In this document: positions 9,715 through 20,435 of the stretch, one piece after another
Position numbering within the stretch: the first letter of the stretch is position 1
Layout of the letters: every line of letters begins with the position of its first letter
Notes under the pieces: model-generated
Seen by the model: the letters and a program-made list of their open reading frames with translations, nothing else
Database searches by the model: none
What the model was told of the DNA's origin: nothing
Position numbers and translations under genes: made by a program
Assembly (NCBI GenBank): GCA_009829735.1
Contig: CM020618.1
Coordinates: forward strand, 16,539,346 to 16,603,345
Origin: Pyropia yezoensis
Lineage: Eukaryota > Rhodophyta > Bangiophyceae > Bangiales > Bangiaceae
Reading direction: 5' to 3'
DNA: 64,000 bases

Positions 9715-11247
9715 ATGGTCAATTCCCTGGCCATTGCGGTGGTCGTGTCAGGGGTTTGTGCGGCAGCTGCAACGGTCACGTCCTCATGGGAAATCTACAT
9801 GCACCTCACCCATTACGTGCAGCCGCAGTTCCAGCTCCACATTGTGCGCATCCTGGTCATGGTACCCATCTACTCGGTCACCTCCTTCCTTGCCCTGTTT
9901 GTGAGCGAGTACTGGGGCCTGCTCCTGGATATTGTGCGCGACGGCTACGAGGCGTACGTCATCTACAACTTTGTGGTGCTGCTGATTGAGTTTTCGGGGG
10001 GGGACCGGCGGCTCATTTACTTCTTAGAGACCCGCCCACGGATGCACCACCCGTTCCCTCTGCGAGACCGGCTTCCGCCCATCCACCTCGGCGCGCCCTT
10101 TGTGTTTGCCGTCCGTGCGGCGTGCCTACAGTTTGTGTTTGCCAAGCCCGCGGGCAGTCTCTTCCTCCTCTATATCTCCTCCCACCCCGACTCGCTGCTG
10201 GCATTCCGTGGCGCCGGTGGGCTGGTCTACCTTGCCAACAATATCAGCGTCACGGTCGCCCTCTACGCACTGGTCCTCTTTTACCATGCCGCCGAGGAGT
10301 TGCTGCGGCCGTACAGGCCTTTGCCCAAGTTCCTGGCCGTCAAGGCGGTCATTTTCTTCTCTTTTTGGCAGGGTGTGGCGCTGTCCGTGGCCATCCGTCT
10401 GGGCTTCCTCAAGGACGTGGGCGGCTACTCTGCCCACGAGCAGGCAACGGGTCTGCAGGATGTGCTCATCTGCGTCGAGATGCTTGCCGCCGCCGTTTGC
10501 CACGCATTTGTGTTCCCCTACACCGAGCACGTTGCAGCTGTGGCGGCGGCGGCGGCGCCAGATGGTATGCCGCCCGCGTCAGCATCCACCGGCCTCTACG
10601 GTGCTGGCCGACGCAGTGGTGGCGGGCGTGCCAACTATGGGAGTCTATCGGCAGGGTCGGGCGACGTTGAGGCGGCCCTTGGCGCGGCTGGCGGCGGCGG
10701 CAAAGGGCGGGCGACGCGGGCGAAGGGCAGTGGCGGCCGCGACGCTGCCGTCGCTGCCGCCCCCACGGGCCGGCGGCGGCACGCCCACCCAGCGCTACGC
10801 AACTTTGGGGACGTCCTCGACGTGCGGGACGTGCTGGCCGACGCCAAGAACCGGCTGTATGGGAGCAGCGGCGGCTTTGAGCGGGAGCTCCGCGACTCGG
10901 AGCCCCTCGTCGCGTCGGCCGACGTGATTCTTGGCGACGACGTCTCGGCGGGTGGCCCGGGCGACGGTGGCCTTGACGGTGACGGCGACGGGCGGGGCGG
11001 GCGTGGCCGGCTGCCGCGGCGGCCTACCCTCCGCGTCGCCGACCTTGCGCTTTTCCCCGCCCGCGAGGTGGGGGCATCCACCTCGTCCCCCTCGGGCGCA
11101 GCCACGCCGTCGACGGGAACGGCCGCGCGCGTGCGCGCACCCGCCGCCCTGACATTGGTGCCCGAAGACGGCGGGGGTGATGGCGGGGTGGACGGGCCTC
11201 CGGCAACAGAGGGGAGGAGGACACGGCCATCCCGGGGGCAGCGGTGA
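9715..11247 (+). CDS. TMEM184/LAZ1-like multi-pass membrane protein (OST-alpha, DUF300 family)
   Basis: A 510-residue intronless protein. Diagnostic family motifs are present: RDGYEAYVIYNFVVLLIEF (residues 75-93) and KFLAVKAVIFFSFWQGVAL (about 205-225). A third, QDVLICVEMLAAAVCHAFVF followed by PYTEH, lies at about 245-272. About seven hydrophobic segments lie between residues 5 and 270, as in organic solute transporter alpha/TMEM184/plant LAZ1 proteins. The C-terminal 230 residues are Gly/Arg/Ala-rich and probably disordered, with one conserved-looking island (LRNFGDVLDVRDVLADAKNR). LAZ1 proteins act on vacuolar or plasma membranes in trafficking and cell death, and the role here is inferred only. 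The ATG follows a pyrimidine-rich leader. Confidence 0.9.
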   Translation: MVNSLAIAVVVSGVCAAAATVTSSWEIYMHLTHYVQPQFQLHIVRILVMVPIYSVTSFLALFVSEYWGLLLDIVRDGYEAYVIYNFVVLLIEFSGGDRRLIYFLETRPRMHHPFPLRDRLPPIHLGAPFVFAVRAACLQFVFAKPAGSLFLLYISSHPDSLLAFRGAGGLVYLANNISVTVALYALVLFYHAAEELLRPYRPLPKFLAVKAVIFFSFWQGVALSVAIRLGFLKDVGGYSAHEQATGLQDVLICVEMLAAAVCHAFVFPYTEHVAAVAAAAAPDGMPPASASTGLYGAGRRSGGGRANYGSLSAGSGDVEAALGAAGGGGKGRATRAKGSGGRDAAVAAAPTGRRRHAHPALRNFGDVLDVRDVLADAKNRLYGSSGGFERELRDSEPLVASADVILGDDVSAGGPGDGGLDGDGDGRGGRGRLPRRPTLRVADLALFPAREVGASTSSPSGAATPSTGTAARVRAPAALTLVPEDGGGDGGVDGPPATEGRRTRPSRGQR

Positions 11248-12369
11248 CGTGATGTGTCTGGTGCCGCCGGACCTGTGGTCGCCGCTGCGGGCCCCTCCTG
11301 CCCCCCCCGCATCTGTTGACCAGTACGCGGTGCGCATGTACATAGTCCGTTGACAACAGATTGGCCAGACGGGGCCCTTGTGGTTTGTTGTCATCCCGTT
11401 GTCGACGCGCGAGCCGTTTTCCTGGCGTGGCCGAACCTTGCCTGATCGGTCTCCGGCGGCCTGTCACGGCCTGGGCCCGCCCGCCCGTAGCCAGCTAAAC
11501 CGACGCACCGTGACGCCCTGGGCTTGCTTCCCAGACCCACCGCCCACCCCTGTGCGGCCTACCCCGTGCCGCCCTTTCCGGGCCACCCAGTGTCGTCTGT
11601 GCAGGCCCGGGGGGGGGGGAGGTTAGGAGGGCACGGCGCGGCGCTGACGCCCGGCGGCTTGTGCTCCCCCGCGGCTGCAGCACCCTCCCCCCCATTCCCC
11701 ACCATCCCCGGCAGTCTACATGGGTGGTGATAAGGGGGGGCCGTGCGCGCTGCCGTGCGGGTGATGCCGAGGGCCAGGAGGGCTTTGACCATGCCGGACG
11801 GTGTCGAGCGCTGGTGATGGATGTGTTGCCCGTGACCGGCTGGCCAAGGTGTCGGCGGCGATAGCGGTCATGACGACGGCTGCGGCGGCGTCGGCGGCCT
11901 TTTTTTTTTTTAATTTGTCCGATGGTGGGCGGCGGTGACTGCCTGCTCGCCATGGTAGGCGTTCTCAATGCGCCTGGCCGGCTTGTTCTCCCGCCTGTTC
12001 CTTACCTTCTCATCGGTATCGCAGTGTCTACGGTCCTGTGCTCTACGCTGTGTCGGTGACCCTCGATGTGGACGCCGTGGGCGTGGACGGTGGCGTGGGT
12101 CGGCGGGCGGCAGCGGTGGCCGTTTCACGTTTTTGGGCGCGTGTCAGCGCTGTGCTAACTTCTCAGGGCACTCATCCGATGCGTCTCTTTATCTTGGCCT
12201 GGCGACGTCGTTATAGTTCATTGTGTGCAAACAAACATCAAGCAGTTTAATGAGGAGCCCGCTGCCCTCGGCAGCCCCCCGCCCCAGTCAGTCTAACACA
12301 GACCACCTCCGTCGAGGTCACCCACCCGACGACCTGTACTCACTCTGCCCCCCTCCCGTCTTCCTCGCC
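11248..12369. other. Convergent intergenic region
   Basis: 1.1 kb between two convergent stops. It contains a T-run (11900-11911) and a G-run (11609-11617). Short frames on both strands lack domains. I see no gene. Confidence 0.5.
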
Positions 12370-14205
12370 TTAAAACCTGCGCGTGCAGCTGCAAGTGCGC
12401 TGGTCGAGCTGCGCGCCGATCGCGCGGCAGTAGCCCACCCTGTTGACCGGGCACACTGGGAACGGAAGGAGCACGGCGTCAATGACGTGTACCACACCGT
12501 TCGAGGCGCCCAGGTCGCCAGGCGCAATCTGCGCATTCATGCGCACGGCCGGCGCCAAGTCGATCACACGCAGCCACTGGCGGACGGCAATGAGCCCACC
12601 CTCCACCGTCCGCACCGTGTTGCCGGCCAAGTCCCGGGTGCCCAGCCGCCCCGGCACGATGTGGTAGGACAGAATGCGCTGCAGGATGGGCAGCGGGTTG
12701 CCCCCGCCCATGCGCGTGAAGGTGGTGATGAGGAAGTTGAAGATGGGCGTCGGGTGGTCGCTCGCGGCGGCGTAGCCAAGCACCCTCGCCAGACGGACAA
12801 ACGCCGCGTCGGTAGGCGCAAAGACCGTCAGCACCGCGCTCGGATGGCCAAGGGCGGCCAGCAGACCGGACGCTTCGAGCGCCTCGCCAAGCACCGCAAA
12901 CCCGTCCGCGGCAGAGATGATGGCCGCCACAGTCGCGGGGCCGCCGGGGCCAATAGGTAGCGGCTGGCCCGGTCCCTGCCCTGGAGCCGGACCTTGCCCA
13001 GGCGCTGGCTGGCCGGGCGCGGGTGCCGGCAGCGGGGGGAACTGGCCGGGCAGCGGCGCCGGCGGGAAGGGCTGCGGCATGGGCGGCGCCGGCCCGGGAG
13101 CGGGCGCCGGCCCCTGCGGCGGCGGCCGCGGCGGCGCCTGGCCGGGGACTGGCGCCGGCATGGGCACTCCCGGCACGGGGAGCGGCGCCGGGGCAGGCTG
13201 GATCGGCCCAGGTCCAGGACCGGGCATGGGCAGCGGCCCCGGGGCCGGGCCGGGGATGGGCCACGGCGGCATGCCGGGCAGCGGCGCGGGCGCCGGCCAC
13301 CCTACCGGGTTGGGCGGCAGCGGGCCTGCCGGGGGCTGGCCAGGCACCGGCGGCTGGCCAGGCACCGGCGGCGGCATGGGCATGGGCACTGGCGGCGGCA
13401 TGGGCGGCGGCACCCCCGGCGGCGGCGGCGGTGGACGCGGCCGGCGCGTGCCCGTGGCAGTGGGTCGGGGAGGCGGCGTGCTACCCCGCGGCGGCGGCGA
13501 CGCGCTGGGTGCCGACGGAGGGCGAGACGGCCCACGGCTGGGCGTCGGCCGCGGCGCCGGCGTACGTGTTGCGGGCGCCCCCCCGGGCGGCGGCGGCGTC
13601 GACGGGCGCGGCGGCGGCCGCGGCGGGCGTGGCGTGGGAGTGCCCAGCGGCGACGGCAGCAGGACGCCGTCAATCAGGTGGATGATCCCGTTGGACGCCT
13701 GCACGTCGGCAGTGACGACGCGCGGGTTGGGCCGCCGCGGCGCGCCGTCAATGAGGCTTCGCTCGTCGGGGCCGAGGCCCACCCGTGGGCCCTCCAACGG
13801 CGTGTACCCCTTCTCCCGCACCAGCACCGACCGCGATACGCGGCCCTGCGCGACGTGGTAGCGGAGGATGGAGGTGAGCAGGGGCATCGGGTCGCCGCCG
13901 GTGGTGTCCATGAGCGCCTTGCCAATCGCGGTAAAGGCGCCGTCGGGGTCCGCGTTGCCACGGTAGCCGAGGGAGCGGGCCATCCGCACCCACGCCGCAT
14001 CGGTGGGCGCAAAGACCGTGAGGGTGGCGGAGGGGTCGTCAACGACGCGGATGAGGTTGGCGGCGGTCAGCGCCTTGACAAGGATGGTCGTGTTGGGGGT
14101 GGAGGATGCCAGCTCCGCAATCGTCTGGCCGGCCGCCGCGCCGGCAGTGGCGACAAAGAGGGTGGTGGCAAGCAGAGCACCCACCAACGTCCCACGGCGG
14201 GCCAT
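12370..14205 (-). CDS. Secreted two-domain fasciclin (FAS1) protein with long Pro-rich linker
   Basis: A 611-residue protein starting at the ATG at 14205, chosen because it gives a clean signal peptide (MARRGTLVGALLATTLFVAT, cleavage near AGA/AAG). FAS1 domain 1 spans roughly residues 30-190. It has TLTVFAPTDAAWVRM, ILRYHVAQG and SNGIIHLIDGVLLPSP, the H1 and H2 boxes of the family. A linker of about 250 residues follows, almost pure Pro/Gly/Ala/Met repeats (PxPGxxP type). FAS1 domain 2 (about 445-590) has VLTVFAPTDAAFVRLARVLG, ILSYHIVPG and SNGVVHVIDAVLLPFP. The end is Cys-containing (CPVNRVGYC, CSCTRRF). Such proteins are extracellular matrix or cell-wall adhesion proteins. The extensin-like linker suggests O-glycosylation and wall anchoring. 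Confidence 0.9.
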   Translation of the reverse strand: MARRGTLVGALLATTLFVATAGAAAGQTIAELASSTPNTTILVKALTAANLIRVVDDPSATLTVFAPTDAAWVRMARSLGYRGNADPDGAFTAIGKALMDTTGGDPMPLLTSILRYHVAQGRVSRSVLVREKGYTPLEGPRVGLGPDERSLIDGAPRRPNPRVVTADVQASNGIIHLIDGVLLPSPLGTPTPRPPRPPPRPSTPPPPGGAPATRTPAPRPTPSRGPSRPPSAPSASPPPRGSTPPPRPTATGTRRPRPPPPPPGVPPPMPPPVPMPMPPPVPGQPPVPGQPPAGPLPPNPVGWPAPAPLPGMPPWPIPGPAPGPLPMPGPGPGPIQPAPAPLPVPGVPMPAPVPGQAPPRPPPQGPAPAPGPAPPMPQPFPPAPLPGQFPPLPAPAPGQPAPGQGPAPGQGPGQPLPIGPGGPATVAAIISAADGFAVLGEALEASGLLAALGHPSAVLTVFAPTDAAFVRLARVLGYAAASDHPTPIFNFLITTFTRMGGGNPLPILQRILSYHIVPGRLGTRDLAGNTVRTVEGGLIAVRQWLRVIDLAPAVRMNAQIAPGDLGASNGVVHVIDAVLLPFPVCPVNRVGYCRAIGAQLDQRTCSCTRRF

Positions 14206-14417
14206 GGTGGGCACAGCCGCCGATGGCGGCAGGCCCCTCGGGGGGGGGGGGGGGGGGGGAAGGGGACTGGGTTGGTGTGGGTGCCCCTCGAGCGGGGGGG
14301 AGGGGTGGGCGGATAGAGAAGGTACCGGTGCCGCAGCGTAGTCGGGTGGTCGGTGCTCGCGGTGGTGGTGTGCTGGAGAGGTCGCGCTCTTCTCACGGCC
14401 ACCCCCTCGGCTGCCGC

Positions 14418-14425
14418 CTTTATAG
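14418..14425 (-). promoter_or_regulatory. TATA box of the fasciclin gene
   Basis: Reads CTATAAAG on the minus strand, 213 bases upstream of the chosen ATG at 14205. It supports that start over the longer frame beginning at 14463, which would place the TATA box inside the coding region. Confidence 0.5.
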
Positions 14426-17400
14426 CAGGCAGCTGGCCGTCGGGGGCTTGCCTCACACAGCATGGGAGCGGCACCCCCATGCGAGCAACACCCCGCACCG
14501 CTGCCGCCGCGCCCGCGCGAGCGACCACGGCCACAGGCCGGCGACTTGCACGCACCACAGGAAGCTCACGCCCCCCCGCGCCCCCCCCCCCCCTCCCCTT
14601 CCCCACACACTCGTAGCCTGATCGTGGCCGCAAGGGTAGCCATCGTCTTGCCGGTAGCGGGCGGCTACCGGGGGTGCTCATCCCTCACGCCCCGTCCCCA
14701 CAGTCCGCGTGTGGGCGACGATGGGAGCGGCGGGCGGCCGACGACGCCCGCCCCGACCGCCCATACGCTCAGCGCCGGGCGCCCATAGTCATTCATAGGC
14801 AGTGGCGGACATCAGCGAAGATCCCGTAGCGGGGGGGGGGGGGGGGGGGACGGAAGGTGGGGGACCTTCTGGCGGCTGGGTAGGACGCCACCCCCCCCGG
14901 CCCCCTCCCTCCACGGTGGGGAGATGGGGAGATGAGAGATGGGGTGGATAGGGGGTGATGATGGGGGGAGCCGGAGTGACAGAGCTGGGATCCCCGGGGG
15001 GGCAGGGAAGCGCGCGTTCCCGACCACAGAGTGTCCACCGCCGGCAGTGGAGGAGGGTGTGTGTGGCAGTGCAACAGGGAGGAGAGGAGGGAGCTGGGGC
15101 CCTGCGCCGGGCGACGCCTCCCTTCCCCCCCCGCGTTCATCTCCCTCCCTCCGCTCTGCCGCCCCTGCACGGGACGAGGCGGCAACTACCACCCAGATGG
15201 CCTAGTGGGGGAGATCACATCGAGCGGGGGAGGGCGATGGAGTGTGGAAAAACGCGGGGGGGGGGGCGGAGGGCGGCATGGTGTGGGCGGGCATCGGCCG
15301 TCGCGGTGCGGGGGGGGAAAACTGGTGGCTCGGCGGCGGCGCACAAAGTCGCGGCGTGGACCCCTCAGAGGCGCCCGGGCACCCGGGTTTTGCCGGATGG
15401 GCGGCGGGGGGAGGGGGAGGGGGGCGGGGGGAGGGAGGGGGAACCATCGCGCGACGAGGAGGGGTCGAGGTATTCCCGCCAGTGTGCCCCGCCCGAGGCG
15501 GCGGGCGCCCACATCGTGGCCACAGCTGCAGGTGGGTGGCGGACGGCGTGCCACCCCCTCCCTCCCCCATCCGCGCCGCAAGGTGCGCCGCCGGCGCTTG
15601 GCCGCCGATCTCCCCGGCGGGCCCGCCCGTAGGTATGTAGGCAGAGGCGCGCGCCGCTTCGCACCGCGGCAGCCGCGCCCCCGGATTGGTCACCCAGACC
15701 GTCATCCAATCTTGACCGCTTGTTGGGGGGGGGGGGGGGGGGGTGCGGCCGGCGGCCCGCACGAGAGTGCGCCCTACCCACACAGCCACCGACCAACCGG
15801 CGTGGCCTTGCGTGTGGGCCACGGGCTGGTGGTCCCCCTGCCTGCACCACGCACCGCGGCGCCCAGGGAAATCCTGTCTGCCACAGCCCTCTGCCACCCC
15901 CCCCACACCGCGACTCGCGCCCACCTGGGGGAGTGGCGGAGGGCTGTGGCAGACAGGCTTCCCTGGGGGCCCCCACCATCCCTGCCCGCACGCCGCAGCG
16001 GCGGATCACCCGATGATGGAGGGGCGCGCGTCAGGCGGCAGAGGCGACTGCCGGCGCGTCCCGCGGGCCCCCCACTGGATGTGTGGCGGCGGCGCGCCGC
16101 GCACGGCGGGGGGCACGACCGCGTCTCGGGGCTGCGGCGTGTGGGACCCTCCCCGCCCGTGGCGTCCGCAGGGGGGGGTGCGGGGGGAAGATGTGGACGG
16201 CCGGCGCCCCGCGGCCGTCATCCCTTTCCGCCCATACCAATGAGCCCACGAGCCGGGGCGTGGTGTCCACCGTTCAGTGGGGGGGCGAGGAGGGGAAGAG
16301 GGGGCTGTCTGGTCTGTGGTCGGCGCCGCGGGCTCTTCGGCCCCGTCCCCGCATACCGACCTCCGAGATCCTGAGGACGGCTGCTGTCGATGGCCACCCC
16401 AAGGGTGGTGCAGGCTTGGGCCTGGCCATCGTATGCGTCTACGGTGACCCCCGACCTCTCACGGGAGAACCAGGGAGGGAGAGGGGGGGGGGGGGCGGGG
16501 TCTCTCCCATGTGTGGCGCCAGCGGCAGGAGTGGTCGTTTGGCCCTCCGCTGGCCCTCACGCCGGCCACGCGTGTGGGGCGGGCGGTGGCAGTCGGCAAG
16601 GGAGTGGCCGGCCCACCACCTTGCCCGCCGACGTTCCTCCCCTGTGCCAAACCCAATCTCGTACGACTTGGATAACGACGGCGGCGCTGCGCCGCGGGGC
16701 GCCCCATAGCACTGACGACGGAGCGTGGGCGACCTGGTACAAACGGGCCGGACCGGATGGGCACGCAAAGCCGCGAGCGCTGGCCTATGGGTCTTTTGCG
16801 ACCAAGGTGTAGGGGCCAGTCAAGTCTGAGGTCCACAGTGGACCTCCCTCTGCCCCCTCTCCGCCTTCTTCCCCCTGCTCCCCCCCCGCCTGCTTCCCCC
16901 CCCCCCATGGGCATGAGCCCGCCACCGTCGGCCTGCGTGATGGAGATGAGGAGGAGGGGCGCTGAGGCGCCAGGCCACCTCAGAGCGGGGCGAAGCGGGG
17001 TCAGCCAGGCTTCTGTTGCCTGAGGAGTGGCGAGCGACGGCACAGACGGCCACCCAGCCAAAGACGGTGGGGGATTCCCACCTCGTGGAGTTCAGGGGGA
17101 GGTGGCTAGGGAGCCCTCCCCCGAATGTAGCGGCGGCTATCGCTGACCAGAGTGGGACTGGTTTTGGGGGCGGGCAGCGGAAGGGAGGAGGGACGAGAGG
17201 CTACCGTAAAAGAGGGAGGGACTGTGGCGCCATTGTCTGTGGAAAGACCGTCTGGCGGCCGCTGCGGCGTCAGCCGCTGCCAGCGTGGCTACAAAGGCTG
17301 GCGCGGGAGTGGAGGGGGATTTGACGGGTGGCTTGGTGAGCGGGGAAAGTTTCTCACTGCCAAGCGCCTCGGGGTGCACTGTACGGTATAGTACGGCAGC

Positions 17401-17700
17401 TCTGGCAAGGCGCTCCAGGGCAGGAGGGTTTGTCCCACCCCTGAGGATTGCCACCGTGGCGTCCCGTGGTCAGGTGCGGTGGTGATGGTCATGCTCGAGG
17501 GCAGCTTGGAAGGGCCTTCGCAGCGTGTGCCTGATCCAGTAGTTCGCACCACTTTGGTTGATCAAGTACATTCGGATGTGGGATATTTGAGAGGGCTCTG
17601 GGGAGTATTTCCCTCGGGACAGCACGCACGTTACAAGCCTACGTTACTTAACCATTCACTATGAGTGCATGTCCCGGGACTGAGCGTGTCGTACTCGACG
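14426..17700. other. 3.2 kb GC-rich region with no supported gene
   Basis: Open frames of up to about 450 codons occur on both strands and in several phases at once, as expected of stop-poor GC-rich DNA. None shows a domain, a signal peptide or a composition unlike its shadows. It contains many G-runs (14829, 15724, 16482) and the hairpin at 15859-15970. An unrecognised non-coding transcript or fast-evolving gene cannot be excluded. Confidence 0.4.
15859..15970. repeat. Imperfect inverted repeat, 38-base arms (hairpin)
   Basis: The left arm (15859-15896) and right arm (15932-15970) pair over about 38 bases with only a few mismatches. The perfect core is CTGTCTGCCACAGCCCTC. The loop of about 35 bases contains its own small palindrome CGCGACTCGCG. 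It could form a single stem-loop RNA of about 112 bases, or be the remains of a small inverted-repeat element. Confidence 0.75.
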
Positions 17701-19230
17701 ATCTATTTCTCGCGGGAAATGAGCACGTGTCGTGTTTCTGCCCGCCCGCGGTAGGGAGCCGCCACACCGCGGTGGACGACATGCCCCGCCACCATGCGGT
17801 AGCAACATAGGAGCGTTAGAACGCGGGCCAAGCTGTCCTCCTTGACGGGCTGCCCTACTATCGAGTCCCCGAAAAACGCACGATGCCATGTGATGTGAAA
17901 CATAGGCTCCTCGCCATACCCGTCGGCGCCGTCGAGCTTTGCGGACGGAGGGACGGCCGTCCACGCCAGGCGCCGCGAAGCTGCCCGTTTGCTGCACAGA
18001 AGTCGGCGTTGGCGTCGGCGGCGTTCACCGCCTCGGGGCAGGGGCCCTTGCACACGTCCGACCCCGTGCGCCCGCCACCTGAAGCGCCAACGCCTCCGCC
18101 GAAGTTGCCGCCGTGGACGAAGAGCGTGTCGGCTACCACACCGCCACGCGCAGGCGCCCGTGCCCAATCTAGCGGCGCCCCTACCACGCCGCAACACCGC
18201 CGCCGAGGCGGGGTCTACACGCGCCGCTGCCCATGGTGCTGCCGGCCGCTGCGGCAGCTGCAGCACGGTGGCGGGAACCGGCAAGAGGGGATGGTGCTCG
18301 TTGCGTCGGTAGGGGTGGCGGCCGCGTCGTTAGCGGGAGTGGCGGGCGGCGTCGTTGGCAGGAGCGGCGGCCAAGGCGTCCCTACGAGCCGCCGCGGGCG
18401 GAACTGCGCCAGCACCGTGGCTGCGTGTCCACGCACCGCGTGGCGGTCCAAGGTGGCCTTGCTCGCAACCTCCCCCCCGCCCAGACGGGCCACACGCTCG
18501 AGCCGGCTGGCAGGAGCATCTCGCGGACCTGCGACGAGACAAGCCGTCCGCGGGCAGGTTGTCTCGATCAGAAACGGCGACCGGATCAGTCGGTCGCAAG
18601 GGTCTGTCGTGAGCCCGACAGCCGGCGGGGTTTGCAAAACCGGAGAGGCGCGCCACGGCCGTCGTGTCCCCCTCCCTCTCCCCCGCGACTGCCCCACGGC
18701 CGCTGCCATCCGATGTCCAGATGAAAATTAGGCGACGTGAGCGTGGCTCCGCCACCACACAGCTACCTTTAGGCCCCGTTCTTCCGTTTGGTCGCCCCCC
18801 CAAACCTCCCCCACCCTTCTCTCAGCAACTGACGCCGGCTAGAGCCGCCACCCGTCTACACGCCGTCGGCAGGGTCGTACACACCTCAAGCTGAAATGGT
18901 GGGAATATCGCCGCCCCACTGCAGTGGGAACCCATCGCGTCAAGGAGGGGGGGGTGCCTCCCACCCCTGACCCCCCAAGCCTCCCGGGGGAGCTACACTC
19001 ATCTCAGTGGACGTCACCCTCGGGCAAATACGCAATAAAGAGAACAAAAAAAAGCAATGGAATATATACAAAAAGAAGACGGGGGCAGGGGGAGCAGACG
19101 CAATGGAAAGGGAACGAGGGCAAGCAGCCCCGCGACCCACCTCACCCCCCCCCCCACCAGCATCCCCCCTCCTCCTCCCCAGGCCGACGCTGCGGCGTCT
19201 GCAGCCGCCACACGCACTCCCAACTGCACT
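17701..19230. other. Region without a supported gene; possible eroded minus-strand gene at 17700-18710
   Basis: Several minus-strand frames between 17700 and 18710 have a somewhat protein-like look, for example ADTLFVHGGNFGGGVGAS and DVCKGPCPEAVNAADA. They sit in different phases, and I find no continuous gene, splice sites or domain. From 18950 to 19230 the sequence is A- and C-rich (AATAAAG at 19033) and is probably the 3' flank of the gene ending at 19231. Confidence 0.3.
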
Positions 19231-19392
19231 TCACATGCACATGGCCACATCCCCGTCGGCCTCTGCGGCGACACGACGCTTCACCGCCCGGCAGCCGTCA
19301 GTGGCCGGCCGTGAGCGCTTGGCGCCACCACGGCTCCCAGAGCCGGGAGGGGAGGGCGTCCACGGCATCGTCGCCGTCGCCGCCGCCGCTGC

Positions 19393-19423
<31 letters not shown>

Positions 19424-19806
19424 ACGGCCCTGCGTTGCGGGGCAACGACACAAGGCGCGGCCACGCCAGGGGAGGCCGCCGCCCACCCGCCGACGCCGCC
19501 GACGCCGCCGACGCCGCCACCGCCACCGCCAACCCACCCGCCACCCCCCCGCACACCGCCGCCACCAACAGTGTCCACACGGTAGGGCCGGCACCCGCCA
19601 CGCGCGTCCCCACCGCCGGTGGCGGCGGTCCCCGCGGTGGCGGCGGCCGCCGCGTCGAGCGCACGCCGCGTGTCCATGTAGGCCGCGTACGCGGCGGCGA
19701 GGTCGGCGCCGTCGGTGCCGACCCAGACGCCGCCGCCCCCGCCGCCGCCGCAGCCGCTGGACAAGGTAGGAGCGGTGGCCATCATGGTCGTCGTCTGCAT
19801 CGCCAT
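19231..19806 (-). CDS. Small Ala/Gly-rich hypothetical protein (191 aa)
   Basis: Start chosen at the ATG at 19806 (MAMQTTTMMATAPTLSSGCG). The open frame extends much further upstream, but only as translation of GC repeats and a promoter-like tandem repeat. It has poly-Gly, then DLAAAYAAYMDTRRALDAAA (helical), a second Gly tract, an Ala tract, and a basic C-terminus (RGGAKRSRPATDGCRAVKRR) resembling a nuclear localisation signal. No family was recognised. An AATAAAG-like string lies about 200 bases beyond the stop. Confidence 0.4.
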
Positions 19807-20204
19807 GAGAGAGACGTCAAGAGAAAGGGAGAGGGGGAAAGGGGGAAGCGAGGGTGGCGGAGGGGATAAAGGGCAAGAGAGGGGGTGGCAAGCAGGGGGG
19901 GGGGGGGGGGGGGGGTTGACGAGAACGAGATGCGCCTCCACCAGGCAAGCGCAGTGCGTCAGGGGGGACGGAGGGAAGGGGAGTGCTTGCCAAGGGGAAG
20001 GGGAGGAATTGCCGAGGGGGGAGTGGTGGCAGGGGAATGGCCGGGGGTGCGGGGTGGGCGACGGCAAGCGGAGAAGGGAAGCGAAGGGCGAGGATGATGG
20101 GGCGGGGTCAGAGGCGGTCGGGGTGAGGCAAGGGTAAGAACAGAGGAGCGGAGGGGGGAAACGATGGGGGAAGGCGTGACAGCGGCGAGATGCCAAAGAT
20201 AAAT

Positions 20205-20435
20205 AGAGGTGACGAAGAGGCGGCGCTCGGTGTGGCCACGCGGCCAGAAGCTGCCAGGCGGGAGGGGACAGCCAGCCAGCAGCGACGCGTTGCTGCGGGG
20301 AAGGCGCCAGAGGATACAATAGAGGTGATGAAGGGGCGGCGCTCGGCGTGGCCACGCGGCCACAGGCTGCCAGGCGGGGGGGGACAGCCAGCCAGCAGCG
20401 ACGCGTTGCTGCGGGAAAGCTGCCAGAAGGGGGGG
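20205..20435. repeat. Tandem duplication, about 2 copies of a 116-base unit, upstream of the 19231-19806 gene
   Basis: Copy 1 starts at 20205 and copy 2 at 20321, with about 90 percent identity by eye (AGAGGTGAYGAAGRGGCGGC at the head of each). The first copy borders CTATTTATC on the minus strand, a possible core promoter of the gene starting at 19806. Confidence 0.8.

Noticed and set aside
13023..14316. Plus-strand frames opposite the fasciclin gene
   Set aside because: Antisense shadows of the Pro-rich linker; the minus-strand gene explains the open frame completely.
14939..16812. Several long overlapping plus- and minus-strand frames (up to about 450 codons)
   Set aside because: They overlap in almost all phases, have compositions typical of translated GC-rich non-coding DNA, and show no domain, leader or plausible start context.
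17703..18284. 193-codon minus-strand frame
   Set aside because: Arg-rich shadow composition; more protein-like pieces lie in other phases of the same interval but do not join into a gene.
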